Numbered from the stretch's first letter, positions 42,091 to 54,232 are shown. The stretch: DNA of 64,000 nt from Castanea sativa (GCF_040712315.1 NC_134017.1:6664001-6728000); one strand, 5' to 3'. Made by a program: numbers and translations. The notes: a model not told the origin generated them from the sequence alone.

Positions 42091-43619
42091 GCAAGCAATA
42101 TCTCTCTTTTCGTTTTCGTTTTCGGCTCGATATAGGGCTCTGATTCGGAAATTGGATTAACGATTATTATTATTATTATTTTATGAAGCTTCTGAGCTTG
42201 GATTTCAAATTTTTGGATTCGTAATTCTTATTTTTAGGAATATGAGGTATAGGATTCTTTGGATTCATGTAATTTAAGGCAAGAATTTAGAGGTGTTTGG
42301 TAATTGTGAACTGTAACTATTTTATTCTTTTTTCCTGTCTGATTTTTTAGGCTGGAAAAAAGTTGCATCTTGAATGATATATAGCACTAAGCTTTGTCAG
42401 TCAATGTGAGATTCTGTGTTGGATCGCGTTAAGTTCGATAGCATTGCCTTGAAGTTTTTATAGAAGCTACCAAATGATAACCACTAGTATATATAGACAC
42501 ATTTGTTTTTCAATTTTTTTGGTTTTTTTCCTTGGTTCTTAAGAAGTTACTTATTTTCACACAGTATGCAATCTGTATGCATCTGAAATGTAGAAAAGTT
42601 TTTCCCCATGATTTCTCTTTTTTATCTTTTTAACCTTTCGAAAAAAGAAAAAGACTTCAAAAAAGAAAATTTTTTTTTCTGTAGATGCTGGTTATTTTAA
42701 TTAAATGATTTTTCTTTGTGAAAAATGAATACTTTAAGCTATAAGTTGCTATACATAATAGTTTAAATTAGCGAATAAGTATTGAGATCATTGGTTGCTT
42801 AGAAATGCGGACCATGATCGAATGCTTCATGTATTGGCCAATCAAGTGGTGGTTTGATGGGGATCAGACATCTTCTGTGAGAGGTTATTTTGATGGTCAA
42901 GTTATCAATGAGATGATCAATTTGCTTTAAAAAGTGATGACGTGATATTGTGCACCAGTTATAGAAATAGCCATCTATCGTTTTCTGAGCAAATGGAGCT
43001 TAACAGAACTTCATTCGCAACTTGAATAATTGAAGACAAGGTTTTTGCTTTATTTTGAATGGTGCATTTACCAACCTCCTCTCAGTAGGAATCTTTGTTA
43101 ATCTAGATATACATTACACCTTGCTTTGTTAATCTCGGTAGGAACCTAGCCTTTCCTCTAGTTCTCTTTTGGCTAAATTGGCTTTTGTGTAAGTGTATAT
43201 ATGTAAATATGTAATGGTGTATTTGTGTTGACTGTTGATTGGCTATTGTCTCTTGAGTGGGGGATGGGGGTGGGTCGTGGCATTGGATTGAGGTAGTGTT
43301 TGTTGTCGTTTACAACACAGCTGTTTCTTACGTATCTTCTTTTTGGGAAGTCTTCATACCATTTATTGTATAATTTCAGTCTTTTCAGATTATAAATAGC
43401 TTGGTTTTACAAGCGCCTACTAACAAGATACGTAGTTTTATAACTCTATTAGCCCTTTTTTTTACCTGACCTTACAGGGTCTTTTAAATTCAAGCCTTTT
43501 TTTTTTTTATAATTTTTTTTAAGAATGCTTCCATAGTAGTTCTAATTCAAATATTCTGTTCTCATTTCTCTTCTGATTATGGTCTTGACTTACAATGGAT
43601 CAGCTGCCTGTGAAGTGCT
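42091..43619 (+). other. Intron-like stretch after the RabA fragment
   Basis: T-rich sequence with 'TTCGTTTTCGTTTTCGGCTCG' at its start (about 42104), like a plant intron. No coding exon of a GTPase is seen. A (TTA)n run lies at about 42164-42181. Confidence 0.4.
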
Positions 43620-43868
43620 GTGGGATTGGATTTGGACCTTGGGGCTCTAAATTGGTGCTTGGAGAAGAACATAAGTAGAGTTGGGGCTGATGGATATTCC
43701 AGAATATCCCTCTTTCATGGCAATGACTTGCAACCTCTTGAGGCCAAGTTAGTCAACTTTGAGCCTCAAGAATTGATCAGTAAAATTACACTGCAAGAGG
43801 GAAAATATGGTTTTGAGACTTGTGCATTGGAATCTACTGTGCAAGTGGGATTATTTTGTGAAATCTAA
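43620..43868 (+). other. Unrecognised exon-like open frame
   Basis: 82 codons (MGLDLDLGALNWCLEKNISR, then VGADGYSRISLFHGNDLQPL, then EAKLVNFEPQELISKITLQE, ending VGLFCEI-stop). Residue use is balanced and unlike the F/I/K/N-rich chance frames of this window, so it may be a decayed exon. A second frame starting MDQLPVKCCGIGFGPWGSKL at 43594 overlaps, which could mean a frameshift near 43670. I do not recognise the family. Confidence 0.3.
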
Positions 43869-44315
43869 ATCTCTCCTTATAGCTTAATGCTATTAAAGTT
43901 GCTAAGACATGGAAGGAACTAATTTATTATTTTGTGTTCATTTTTGTCCAGGGCACAACACAAATCAAAAAAATATTTGTAGGACAAATCTGATGTTGGA
44001 GATCTATCTAATAAGCATTTTCCACAAAATGGGAAGGAAATTCAAGTTGTTTGTTTGTATGTAATTGCTAAAAATTTCTTCATGCTTCCGTGTTAAAAGG
44101 ACTATTTAATGTAATTCTTCCTTGTTGAAAGTGCTATCATTTTTTTATGGGTAAAATTTATTAGAAAATAAGGATATACCTTTCATATATAGGATGTATA
44201 TAAAATGCATTTTTTTTAGGCTGTAAACAAAAGGTTCATCTAAAGAATACAAAGTGATATATCTTTATATATTTCTCTTTATTTTTCTTTGAATTTTAGA
44301 ATAACTAATATTTTC
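43869..44315. other. Unannotated AT-rich stretch
   Basis: No feature recognised. Confidence 0.35.
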
Positions 44316-44814
44316 ATGATTATTTGCAAAGGCCAATTGTGGCCCTCATAAATAATTTAGTATTAGTGAGAGTATATTTTTAACTCACACAAAAAATAAT
44401 TTTTTTGCAAGGAATTTTTATTGTTCCTCGAAAATAATTTGGTGGGACCATTTTCCTCCAATTTTTTTTTTTTTTACATTTTAATGATTATTTGTGAAGA
44501 TCGATCTTAACTCTCGCAAATAATTTAGTATTAGTAACAGCAATTTTTTAATTATCACAAATAATACACTTTTTGCGAGAGATTTTTAATTGTCCCTAGC
44601 AAATAATATGGAGGGAAAATTTCCCTAAAAAATATTAGTATTTGTGACAGTTATAACACATAATTGTGATAGCTTTTTATGTTGGTTACAAATATTTCAC
44701 ATTTTACCAAATATTTGCGAGGGCTTTATTTTGCCATCACAAATAATATTTTTTTAGAGGGCTTTTGGGTCCGTAAAAAATTCTCGGTCGCTAATAGGCA
44801 ATTTTTTTGTAGTA
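44316..44814. mobile_element. CACTA-type end fragment (right terminus)
   Basis: Ends ...CGCTAATAGGCAATTTTTTTGTAGTA, the reverse complement of a CACTACAAAAAAA-type terminus with the last base changed (GTAGTA for GTAGTG). Inside are repeated AATAATTTAGTATTAGTGA, ATTATTTG(C/T)GA and TGCGAGGG...TCACAAATAAT words, as in CACTA subterminal repeats. No left terminus was found upstream. Confidence 0.55.
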
Positions 44815-45530
44815 TTGTATGTTGTTCTCACCTACCAATTTCATGAAATAGAAAGAAAGAGAGGGAACCCTTACTTGAAATTGGAAAATAATGATGAAAT
44901 AATTAACGCTCTATGTATTTTGAAGTAAAATATTTTTTGTAAAATGTTCTCATTTTTAGGTGTTTGTTTGCATGTAAAATGTGGTTAGACTTGTAAGATA
45001 TTTTTCTTTGATCATAAAATCTTTTATAAAAAGATGTAAAAAGTATAATCTTTAAAAATTGATAAAGTATTTTACTAAAACACACAATGACTTCCGCTCC
45101 CCTATTTAAATTTTCTTAAGTTCAAACCCATTTATTGAAACATGAATCCATCTAAAAAAAAATTGTTACATTTTTTATTTTATTAAAGTATGTATCACTT
45201 ACAATCATTACAAAATCTCAATTATTTTGAGGTGAAAGGATACAGATATAGAGTAGTACTTTGCTAGGCACTATGAACTAGGAACTCATACAATATATTA
45301 ATTGAGTTAACAAACTCTTTTATTTACTCATTTACAAACATTAAGTTGACACTTGAATAAGCTACATATATTATTAGAACTTCAGCAGCCTTGCTCACTT
45401 TAACTAGAAACATTTAGGATTCCCATAGAAGTTTCACTTATTTTTTGTGCCCATATAACAATAAATAATTTATCAATTATAGGCCCATTAATCGAAATAG
45501 ACAGAACCTAACTCCAATAGAGTACCATCT
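44815..45530. other. Downstream region of the MYB gene, AT-rich
   Basis: No gene. It includes the likely 3' untranslated part of the MYB gene (transcribed leftward from 45531), without a polyadenylation site that I can single out. Confidence 0.35.
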
Positions 45531-46981
45531 CTAAGTCCCCCAGCTTGAAGGATCATCAGGGTTTGTGACAAATTGCCCGATTGATACTGATGATGACATG
45601 GAATCCATGTTCTCCGTAAGATTGTTAGGCACGTGTGGATCATAAGGATAATTAAAACCAGCTGGAAAATATGGGATTCTAGCAAGTGGGTCAAGTTCTT
45701 GTGAAGCACATGAATAAGGCCTGCCACAAAAATTACCAGTAATAATCTTACAAGGTTTGGGAATCATGGGCACAGTTAATGGATCTTCATCATAATGTGG
45801 TGCTGTCATACCTTTACAAATAAGTTTATCACCAATATAATGTGTTACTCCACTAGTGATGAAATTTTGATCTTCTTGATTGGGATCAAATTGTTCATGT
45901 GGTTGATAGCCTAATGACCATAGTGGGTCATAAGACGAAGAATATGATGGTGGTGCTATGAGGGGTGGAAAGTGAACCAAATTGGCACCATAATTGGTTT
46001 TCTCTAATTTAAGATCACCATGATCAAAGCCTTGCAACATTGACGTTGGAGTGGGAAGGTATAGCTGGTCTTGTTGAGAGCTTCGGATCCACTTAGGGTT
46101 TGCAATTAGAGAGGAAAAACCTTCCTCAGAGTTGCCATTACAGTGCATATCAGGAAAGGTGGCTATGGCAGGAACATCGTGAGAAAGCAGCTTCTTCTTC
46201 ATGCTTGAATGCCAAAAGTTCTTAATCTCATTATCTGTTCTTCCTGGTAGTTGCTTGGCTATCTGAGACCACCTGTTAGAAAAAAGAAAAAGTTCTCTCT
46301 TGCATGAAAAAGGAATGATATTCATGATGAAGGTTACGATAAAGATAACAACATATAAGAAGAAGATGGTACATAAAAATTATACTAGATAAGATTTAAG
46401 TTGAGGTATTATATGTTAAATATAATTTAAAATAATAAAAAAGTAAGTAAATATTTATTTATTATGTTGTCGACGTATATATTTATTGTTACATTTTTGA
46501 AAAGATTTTTATAATAAAATTGGTAATAATTTAAGCATTTTTGGGAAAGAAAAAGGAGGTATTTGTTTCCTAGACTGCCATGGAGTTTAATGATGAGGGC
46601 TGCTTCTTGGGTAGAGAAGCTCCCACGTTTTAGGTCAGGTCTGAGATAATTTGTCCATCTTAATCTGCAGCTCTTTCCACATCTCTGCAGGCCTGCTTCA
46701 TAGAAACCGTACAAGAAAATCGAAAAAAAAAAAAAAAAAAACGGAACAAGAAGAAAGAAAATTTGAGAAACAGTACTGGGAATCTATGAAAGCTATATAG
46801 CCAATGCATTGAGAGAGATAGAGAGAGGGGAAGCAGTGATAATGTTACCAGCAAGTTTTGGGACAGATCTCCAGCAACCATGGCCATAGGTTGAAATGTA
46901 ATTGAAGAGCTTCTCATCTTCCTCCGGTGACCATAGTCCTCTCTTCACCTTCTGCTTGTTACAGCATGAGTGATGTCTCAT
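45531..46981 (-). CDS. R2R3-MYB transcription factor, MYB26-like, with non-canonical intron 2 donor
   Basis: Nuclear DNA-binding activator of the R2R3-MYB class. Exon 1 46981-46849 (133 nt), exon 2 46692-46563 (130 nt), exon 3 46272-45531 (742 nt); 334 residues. The first two lengths are the canonical ones for this class. R2: [50 protein letters not shown]3: [47 protein letters not shown]. The start [11 protein letters not shown] fits the MGHHSCC start of MYB26-type proteins better than the upstream Met ([11 protein letters not shown]). MYB26 controls secondary wall thickening in the anther endothecium of Arabidopsis (known); the same role here is inference. Intron 1 (156 bp) has GT-AG ends. 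Intron 2 (46562-46273) ends CTAACAG but begins AATACC, so exon 2 reads ...GGA AAC AA|AT where AG|GT is expected. The R3 tail has His in WHS where Asn is usual, and R2 has RWTNYL for RWINYL. The C-terminal half is not conserved enough to annotate. Confidence 0.88.
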
Positions 46982-47014
46982 CTTTCTCTCTAAAAGCAGT
47001 ATTCGTGCAGCCAA

Positions 47015-47620
47015 TGACAGATCGATAATAAGTATTGGGGAATAAGTTTAAAAAGATGAAAAAAGTTCAGAAAGAGAGAGAGAAAAGAAAGGCTGAACTA
47101 GGTCTAGCCCCAGCTGTCAGAAGTCAATACCGTCAGAAGAAGAGAACAGAGAATTGGGAAATTTGGAAGTGTGATTTCTGAGTACACGTACTGAGGTTAT
47201 GAATTTAATGTAAGAGCTGGTACAATTAGGGTATTACAATGGATCCTTCTTTTGTTCACTCACATGACATGCAAGGTGGTGGGTCCCTTCATGTGTGTGA
47301 GATATCCCACACCTTGATTCTTTGTCAGGAAAGCATGTTTTTTTGGATGAAAATACGTGACCGTTTACCCTCTAGCTTGGACTTATTGAGCTGATATATA
47401 CATTCTACCTCATGAATTTTTGAACCATGATTGAATATTGAACTTTGCCTTTGTTGAAAAAGGGTTCTCTTTGGAATAAAGTAGACATCCCTTCATAGGG
47501 AAGAACAATATTTTGTTGTTGTTGTGTATCGTACTATCATGTCATATGTTATTCCATATATATAATCAAAATTGTGTTTTTATAAATTATTATGATTATT
47601 GATTACACTAAAGGGATGCT
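47015..47620 (-). promoter_or_regulatory. Upstream region of the MYB gene
   Basis: About 600 bp with no other gene, presumably containing promoter and leader of the leftward MYB gene. No convincing TATA box was found within 250 bp of the start codon. A GAGAGAGAGAAAAG purine run lies at 47071-47090. Confidence 0.35.
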
Positions 47621-47631
47621 TTTTTCTTCTA

Positions 47632-47647
47632 TTATATTATATTATAT

Positions 47648-47682
<35 letters not shown>
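47632..47682. repeat. (TATAT/TA)n microsatellite
   Basis: ATTATATT repeats pass into a (TA)n run. A similar (TA)n tract lies at 48717-48745. Confidence 0.8.
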
Positions 47683-47685
<3 letters not shown>

Positions 47686-47757
47686 ATATAATTGAAATAT
47701 CTGAAACTCTCATAATTTTTCATATCAACACAATATTTAAATAAAAATATCATTTTA

Positions 47758-48126
47758 TTTAAATAAAATTATTTTTTTAGTCCAAATTTAATAAGGAGTG
47801 AAACTCTATCTCTCTGACAACTTAAACTCAAACTCATCATTTTTTAAATAAAATTATTTTTGTTTAATCCAAATTTAACAAGGAGTAAAACTCTATCTCT
47901 CTAACAACTTAAACTCAAGCTCATTATTTTTTTAATCATTTTTTAAATAAAATTATTTTTGTTTAGTCCAAATTTAATAATGAGTCAAACTATATCTCTC
48001 TAACAAGTCTAATTTAAACTTAAACTCATTATTATCATTTTTTAAAACAAAATTATTTTTGTTTAGTTCAAACTTAACAAGGAGTGAAACTATATCTCTT
48101 TAACAAGTTTAACTTAAACTCAAACA
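47758..48126. repeat. Tandem array, four copies of an 87-100 bp unit
   Basis: Units start at about 47758, 47845, 47944 and 48042, each with AAATAAAATTATTTTT.TTTA, GTCCAAATTTAATAAGGAGT, GAAACTCTATCTCTCTAACA and ACTTAAACTCAAACTC. Spacing grows from 87 to about 98 bp through small insertions near TTAATCA. Non-coding. Confidence 0.85.
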
Positions 48127-48713
48127 TTGATAAAAAAAAATTGAATAAATTTTTTGTTAAGATTACCCTAAACGTAGATTTATTTGGATAAAAAAAAATC
48201 ATCAACTATTGATAAAGTTCAACTTCTTTGAATAATAGAACAATTCTATTGCAATTCCTTTAAAAAATAATTTTCGTACATAAACTACCAAACTCTTTAT
48301 AGCTGTTTTTTACAAGATAAAGAAAACTTGCAATAATTGATATTATTCTTTTGAATATAACTCATCTTTCTTTTATATTTCTTTATTGTTTAGTCATATA
48401 TATATTTTTTTGTTTCAATAATTTCTAAGCAGTGAACATCTGATTCTTTAATATTTTTTGGTCTTTTAGAAATTTTAATATTTGAATTTTTGAGTTATTT
48501 TTTGCAGTATTTGAAATTTTCTGACATATTTTTTGTAAGTCATTACATGTTCAAGCAATGATATCTTCATCAAATTTTAACACAAATTGATATCATACAA
48601 AAGCAAATCATGCAATGGTGTAATTTCTTAATCAATTTAAGATTTTATAAAATTATTTTAGTTTACCTCACAAATATGTAGGTTCCCATATATAGCACGG
48701 GTTCACAACTAGT

Positions 48714-48749
<36 letters not shown>

Positions 48750-49654
48750 ATTTTGTCGCCTAACTTTACACATCTATAAAATCACGTGCCTCAATAATTA
48801 TTATAGTATAGTTTACTCTATGTGAATTCTTTAAAAATTTACTTATAAGAGAATTAATATAATTCAATAAAAAATTTAATTATATCCCCAAAAAAAATTT
48901 AATAAAGTTTCATCATTTAATTTAAACTATCTTATTCATCAACTATATTTCGAGTACAAAAGTTTCAAAAAGTTTGAAATACTCTTTTAAAATTTTCTTA
49001 GATTTAAAATACCTCAATTAAAATTTTTAAGAAATTTATATGAAATTTCATGAATTGTTTTAAATTAATTTTATCATTTACTATAATTTTTATCATAAAA
49101 TTTTCAAAAAAAAAAAATTCAATTGAAACTCATTATCAAAATGTTTTTAAAATTTTAGTATTTATTTTGGGATTATTCTAAGAATTTACTAAAATATATT
49201 GTTTTAATAAAACTCGGTCTTAAATGAATGCTTCGGTCACTTAAAGTAATTAAGTTATAAACTCTAAATAACATTAAGTCATATAGGTGAAATTCCAAAT
49301 GTTTCCAAGATTCTTGTTACTTAGGGGAAAAATACATTTTAAAAGATGCCGGGGCACAATTAGAAATTATTTTAATATTTATTATGGAATTTCATTGGAT
49401 AATTTAAGATTTTAATGTTTTTATTTGTTCAGTTTGAATTGTGATACTTAGATAAGAATGAGTTTAGTATTTGGATTAGTATTTGAGTTCAACTAGGATT
49501 AGTTGCTTATCTTTATCTCTTATTTCCACTATGATTAGTTTTTTTAATCTTTATCTCTTAGTTACCAGAAGATCTATAAAACTCTAGATAATTTATTTTG
49601 TATTTAGACTATTAATTTTAATCAAAGATTTCTTTATTCAAAATTTGTTTGTGT
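48127..49654. other. AT-rich stretch, with an LTR-like tail near 49380-49650
   Basis: No gene. The last 270 bp (CTTTATCTCTTATTTCC, CTTTATCTCTTAGTTACC, CTATAAAACTCTAGATAA, TTTCTTTATTCAAA) resembles an LTR end, but no terminal signature was found. It abuts duplicate unit D1 copy 2. Confidence 0.35.
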
Positions 49655-49871
49655 TTGTGTTTGATGGTGATTCCAAACAACCCTTAAGTGGTGAAGCCTA
49701 AGGTTTAAACATGGGATTGATCTAGGTGAGAAGTCTAGATTGTCCTACATCACAAACCCTATAGGCTTAGTCTAACATCATCATTATTAAGATCTTCTTA
49801 ATTTGAAATAGATCTATTTAATGTTTCAGATTAAAAATGACAAGTTTAAAAGTGTACCAACACCATGTTCT

Positions 49872-50518
49872 TTGAGATGACAATTTTGCTTCGTCTCACT
49901 TGACCCACCCCTCCCCACTTCACCCCGCACAGGTTTTCCCTGCCCTGCAGAAGTGTTGGGGCGAGGATGGAGCAAGATTTTAAAATCCTAAAATCTACCT
50001 ATTTAAACAAACATATTATCAGCTTATTTTATTTTATCTAACATGGTTCTCTACCTCTTTTTTCTCTCTAGAAAGGTTGGAAATAAGACACCAATTTTAA
50101 CTTTTCTTTTATCTTTATTAGAAACAAATTTATATACTATTGAATCATTGATTTTGTAGTATGAGATTTTTGCGTTTATTATGATATTGTATTGTTAAAC
50201 ACTTGGATAATATTATTCAATTTTTGCTAAAATTTAGTTTGATTTGATGAGATTAAATTTATTTGTAATTTCAAGTATATATTTATTAACGAAACATGTT
50301 TTATTAGAAAAAAAAAATGTAATATTTGTGGGCAAATCAATAGGAAGTAGAGTTTTATGAGGTGGGGCGGGGCTTCGCGAGGCCTCAAGGGGCAAAAATG
50401 GGGCAATAAAATTTTCCCCATCATGCGGCCTAGGGTGGGAATGGGGCAAGACAAAACCATGTGAGGCGGGGGTGAAAGTCCCATCATTTGACCCTGCCCT
50501 GCCCCATTGTCATCCCTA
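49872..50518. mobile_element. hAT-type MITE, copy 2, TSD CATGTTCT
   Basis: Ends TTGAGATGACAATTTTGC and CCATTGTCATCCCTA, flanked by CATGTTCT at 49864-49871 and 50519-50526. It is about 90 bp shorter than copy 1 through internal deletion. Both target copies have T where copy 1 has C of a CpG. Confidence 0.88.
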
Positions 50519-50547
50519 CATGTTCTTTAATTGATTATTGCTACATC

Positions 50548-50707
50548 ATTACCACGCTCTCTTAGTGCGATGGTCACTCCATAAGTATGAGTGTTTATAA
50601 GGTGTGGAGGGTAATGATCGGAATTTAAGTCTCTAAAGATGAGTTTCACACACATATACATTTAGATTAGTCTAAAGTATAATTTTTTTCTTATATAAAA
50701 AGAAAAC
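50548..50707 (+). mobile_element. tRNA-derived SINE, family S1, copy in D1 copy 2
   Basis: TTAGTGCGATGGTCACTCC, GGAATTTAAGTCTC, GAGTTTCACACACATATACA and ATTAGTCTAAAGT, with direct repeats ATTATTGCTACATC (50534-50547) and ATTATTGCTACCTC (50708-50721). Same insertion as 2129-2290. Confidence 0.8.
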
Positions 50708-51296
50708 ATTATTGCTACCTCCATAGTTAGAGTACTTCTTTTGATGATGACTTATAATTACAATAATGTAGTCTACCACTCTCTCTAATAATGAAGGCAA
50801 CAAGATTATTATAGATATGATCTCAAAATTTGACTCAATATTCACTACAAAACACGTGGGTTATAGCTGCTTTTTTTTAACCGCGTTTGCAAAAACGCAG
50901 TTATAGGTGGCCTAGAGCCGCGTTTTAAGGATACATGGCTTAAAATATTCACCCATAGCCGTGTTTTTAAAACACAGCTAAAAACGCGGCTTTAGGACAC
51001 GTCTACAACCGAGTTTATATGTATTTATAGCTGCGTTTTTAGGTTAGGCCCTATTGCTGTGTTTGGAATACGCGACTATAGGACCAACCAAATAATTCTT
51101 TTTTTAAGTTGACCTATGGCCGCGTTTATAAAATGCGGCTTTAGCTTACCTATGGCCGCATTTTTAAATGCGGCTATAAATTATGTCTATAGCCACATTT
51201 AGAACCCACGGCTTTAGCTTTCCTGTAGCCGCGTTTCTAAAACGTGGCTCTAGCTTTGGCTATAGCCGTGGCTTACAAATATGGCTATAGCGTTGG

Positions 51297-51544
51297 TATA
51301 AATAAAACCCCAATAAGACTACTCAGTTTTTTATTCACCAAACTGGCCTTTGGTTCTCACCCTCGCCCTTCGCCCTCCAAGCTCCAATCTCTCACCCTCA
51401 ACCCTCGCCCTCCGTCCTCCAATCTCCCACCCTCACCCTCCGCCTTCTGATCTCTCAAGATCAAACCAGACTGACTCTCTCTCATCTCATATCAAACTCA
51501 CGCCATGGGTCTCTTCAAGGTGGATCACGTCGTGGGTCTTGAAA
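51297..51544 (+). promoter_or_regulatory. Putative promoter and leader exon of the CACTA element
   Basis: TATAAATAAAA at 51297-51307, then a C-rich leader with repeated CACCCTC.CCCTCCG words, then ...CTTGAAAATG|GTAGGTCACG at about 51546, a plausible exon end. G/T-rich intron-like sequence follows. The short ORFs here look like chance frames. Confidence 0.4.
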
Positions 51545-51848
51545 ATGGTAGGTCACGTCATAGGTTAGGCTGTGTGGGTCATGCTTGGGCTTTTCTTGAT
51601 GGGTTTTGGTCATAGTGGTGGTGGGTTGTTGTGGGTGTGGTGGGTTGGTTTGTGGCAGTTGAGATGGGTTTCGATTGGGCTTTGGGTTGTTGAGGTAGTG
51701 GTGGGCTCTTGATCAGGCCATGGGTTGCTGTGGATTTGGTGGGTCAGCTTGTGGCAGTTGGGATGAGTCGGTGTGGCAGTGTTGGTGCTGCGGTTCGTGG
51801 TTTGGTGTGGGGTTTGTGTTCGTGGGGTTCATGGCTCAGTTGGGATGG

Positions 51849-54125
51849 TGTAATGCCCCTACCCAAGTTAAGTAAAAAAAAAAAAAAAAAGGTGGTCAAA
51901 TTTTTGACTCACGTGAGCCCTACCCCCTACCCCTTAATTCCCCACCACTCCTTTTCTCCCAAAATATCTCCCCTTTGGCCGGCTAGCTCTCCTCTCTTCT
52001 CACTTTGCTCTCCTTTTCTTTTCATTTTGTCTCAAACACCCACAATCCTCTCTCACACTCCTTCACTCTCCCACCGGTGCATCACTCCACTGCCTCCACC
52101 ATTATCTCCTGGCAAAAAAGCTCCATAAAAATCTCTTACACTCCTACATCTCATCTTATTTAAGGTAAGAGCTTTTATACTTTTTGTGGGTTCTCATATT
52201 TTGCTAGAGGTTTTTGTAATCTAAATTTTGGAAGTGATATTCTTGTGATAATGTTTATGGGTTTTGCTTTGGTGGACCTATTTGGGTGAATGGTTGTGGA
52301 TTTTGTACAATGGTAGCCATTTTAGATTTAGCCATAGTAAAGATTTGGGGGTTTTGACTTTCTAATGTGAAACAATTGATGAATCTAATTTTTATTGTTT
52401 ATTTGGAGCTAGTTGAGGATTTACATTTGGGGTTTGTAATGGTGGATATTGTTATATATGTTGTTGTTTTGTGAGTCTCTTGAAAATGACATGTATATTG
52501 AGGAAGAAATTCATAAAGTATTAGGATCTCTTATGGTAAAGGTGAAGCTTGCAATGATATGATGATAAGTTGGAGTCTATGCCTTGTAATGAAATTATTG
52601 AGAAACTTTGGAAGTGAAAAATATTATTTGTGAGGCTAAATACTAGGCTTGCCTAATCAAAGTGCTTATTTGACAATTCCTAATTTGTAACTAGATACAG
52701 TTTCAAGATTTATGCTTATTGTGATAGGTTTGCCTGATATTGTTTAGGTTCTAGCTATTCTCCTTTGGAGCTCGGAGAGTTAAGCTATTCTCCTAATATT
52801 GTATAAAGCATTTTTTTTGGGTTAAACACATTTTGGGAAGTTGTTATGGAAATTATATTTTCCTAGAAAGCTTTACGTTGTAACTTTAATGTATGAGATT
52901 ATTTGTGAAAATGTCATCATATTTGGCAATGCATATGGGGAAATGCATGATTTGTTAGCATGGAAAATATTAGCATCTTTGATTAAATTCTTGAGAATGA
53001 ATTTTATTGACTTATTGCATTATTTGAAAATTTAAAGATGCTTTGATAATTGGGAAAGTTGATGCAAAATATTATTGACAAGAAATGGTTTTGGAAAACT
53101 TGAGAACCTTGTGAATATATTAGGTATTTCAAAGATTTTTGTGAAACTACTTGAAATTGAACAGTGTTTTGATTTCATGTAAACTGTGAGCTTTTTATGG
53201 TTTTTACCCTTGGGCTACGATATGTGATTACCCGGTGATTACCCAGTCAGATGCCGTAGTCTTTGTGACATTGGTATCTTGGCACCCCGTCTTTATGGTG
53301 GATTGATGTCTTCGTGGCGTAATTGATGTCTTCGTGGCATAACTTGATGTCTTCATGGCATAAATTGATGTCTTTGTGGCATACCTAACGTCTTTATGGC
53401 GGCTTGTCATGTGGCCTTGGGTTGGATTTCTAGATTTTAGAAAGGGCATTTTGATAGCTCACAGTAAATAGTATGTAGTTTCATGTTAAAATATTTTGAG
53501 AAAGCTTGATGCTATATTCTTTTAATCATTCTTGTCAATTTATTAAGAAAAAATGGATTTGCATGATCCTAATGGAAATTCTTATATTATAACATGTTTT
53601 GTAACTTGCTCATTGTTATGAAACTTGCATTTCCCCAACTCCCATTAATTTTGCTACTTACTGGGTTCTGTCTCATTCCATTATTTTATAAACTTTTCAA
53701 AGTAAACAACAAACTTTTGAGACAGCTTTTTGGTAGCTAATAGTAGTTGGATTAACTATTGATGGAGGTTAAACTTTTTGAAATGGAGATATTAGATGAT
53801 GTACATCTTAGAATAGGCTTGAATTTTTTTTTTTTTTTTTATATATATTATAGTGGTTGTGACGTTATTCCCACTGATGGGACAAGCTGATGATATGTAA
53901 TTATTTATTCAAACCTCTATTTTTTTTTGTGGCCAATGGTGCTTGTAATTATTGCTTAAAGCTCTGACTCACTTTGAGAGTATATTTAATGAAATGATTA
54001 TGATAATTCTTGATGTTGGTACTTGATATGATTTATATGGATTGAATTATCAAAAAGGAAAAATCTACAAGTACTTTAAGATGTTTTTCTCATGCTTTAG
54101 ACCCTTTGGGGTTTGGGGCGTGACA
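51849..54125. mobile_element. Solo LTR (Ty3-gypsy suspected), 2277 bp, TSD GATGG
   Basis: Starts TGTAATGCCCC and ends GGGGCGTGACA, an 11-bp imperfect inverted terminus, with perfect 5-bp direct repeats GATGG at 51844-51848 and 54126-54130. It contains a short tandem array (GATGTCTTCGTGGCATAA type, 53300-53400). No coding domain or internal region. The strand of the parental element is not determined. Confidence 0.85.
53280..53402. repeat. ~20-bp tandem array inside the solo LTR
   Basis: Five to six copies of (TT)GATGTCTTCGTGGC(G/A)TAA with changes, ending CGTCTTTATGGCGG. Part of the LTR, not coding. Confidence 0.8.
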
Positions 54126-54182
54126 GATGGGTTGGTATGGCTTGTAGCTCTATGATTTTTGTTTTTGGGTTTTTTCTACTAG

Positions 54183-54232
<50 letters not shown>

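Larger units (their letters stand above)
49655..50842. repeat. Duplicated unit D1, copy 2
   Basis: See 1141-2430. It contains the hAT MITE and SINE in the same positions and is cut at 50842 by the CACTA element. Confidence 0.85.

Noticed and set aside
46561..46563. Treating exon 2 of the MYB as reading through to 46427
   Set aside because: The read-through frame ([15 protein letters not shown]...) is unlike R3 and would delete its third helix, whereas exon 3 supplies the exact continuation [16 protein letters not shown].
46660..46917. 85-codon ORF within MYB intron 1
   Set aside because: Runs through the intron and its T-run (minus strand) in a frame other than the MYB frame.
51709..52128. 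139-codon plus-strand ORF
   Set aside because: Spans the junction of CACTA sequence and the solo LTR with its A-run, so it cannot be an evolved coding frame.
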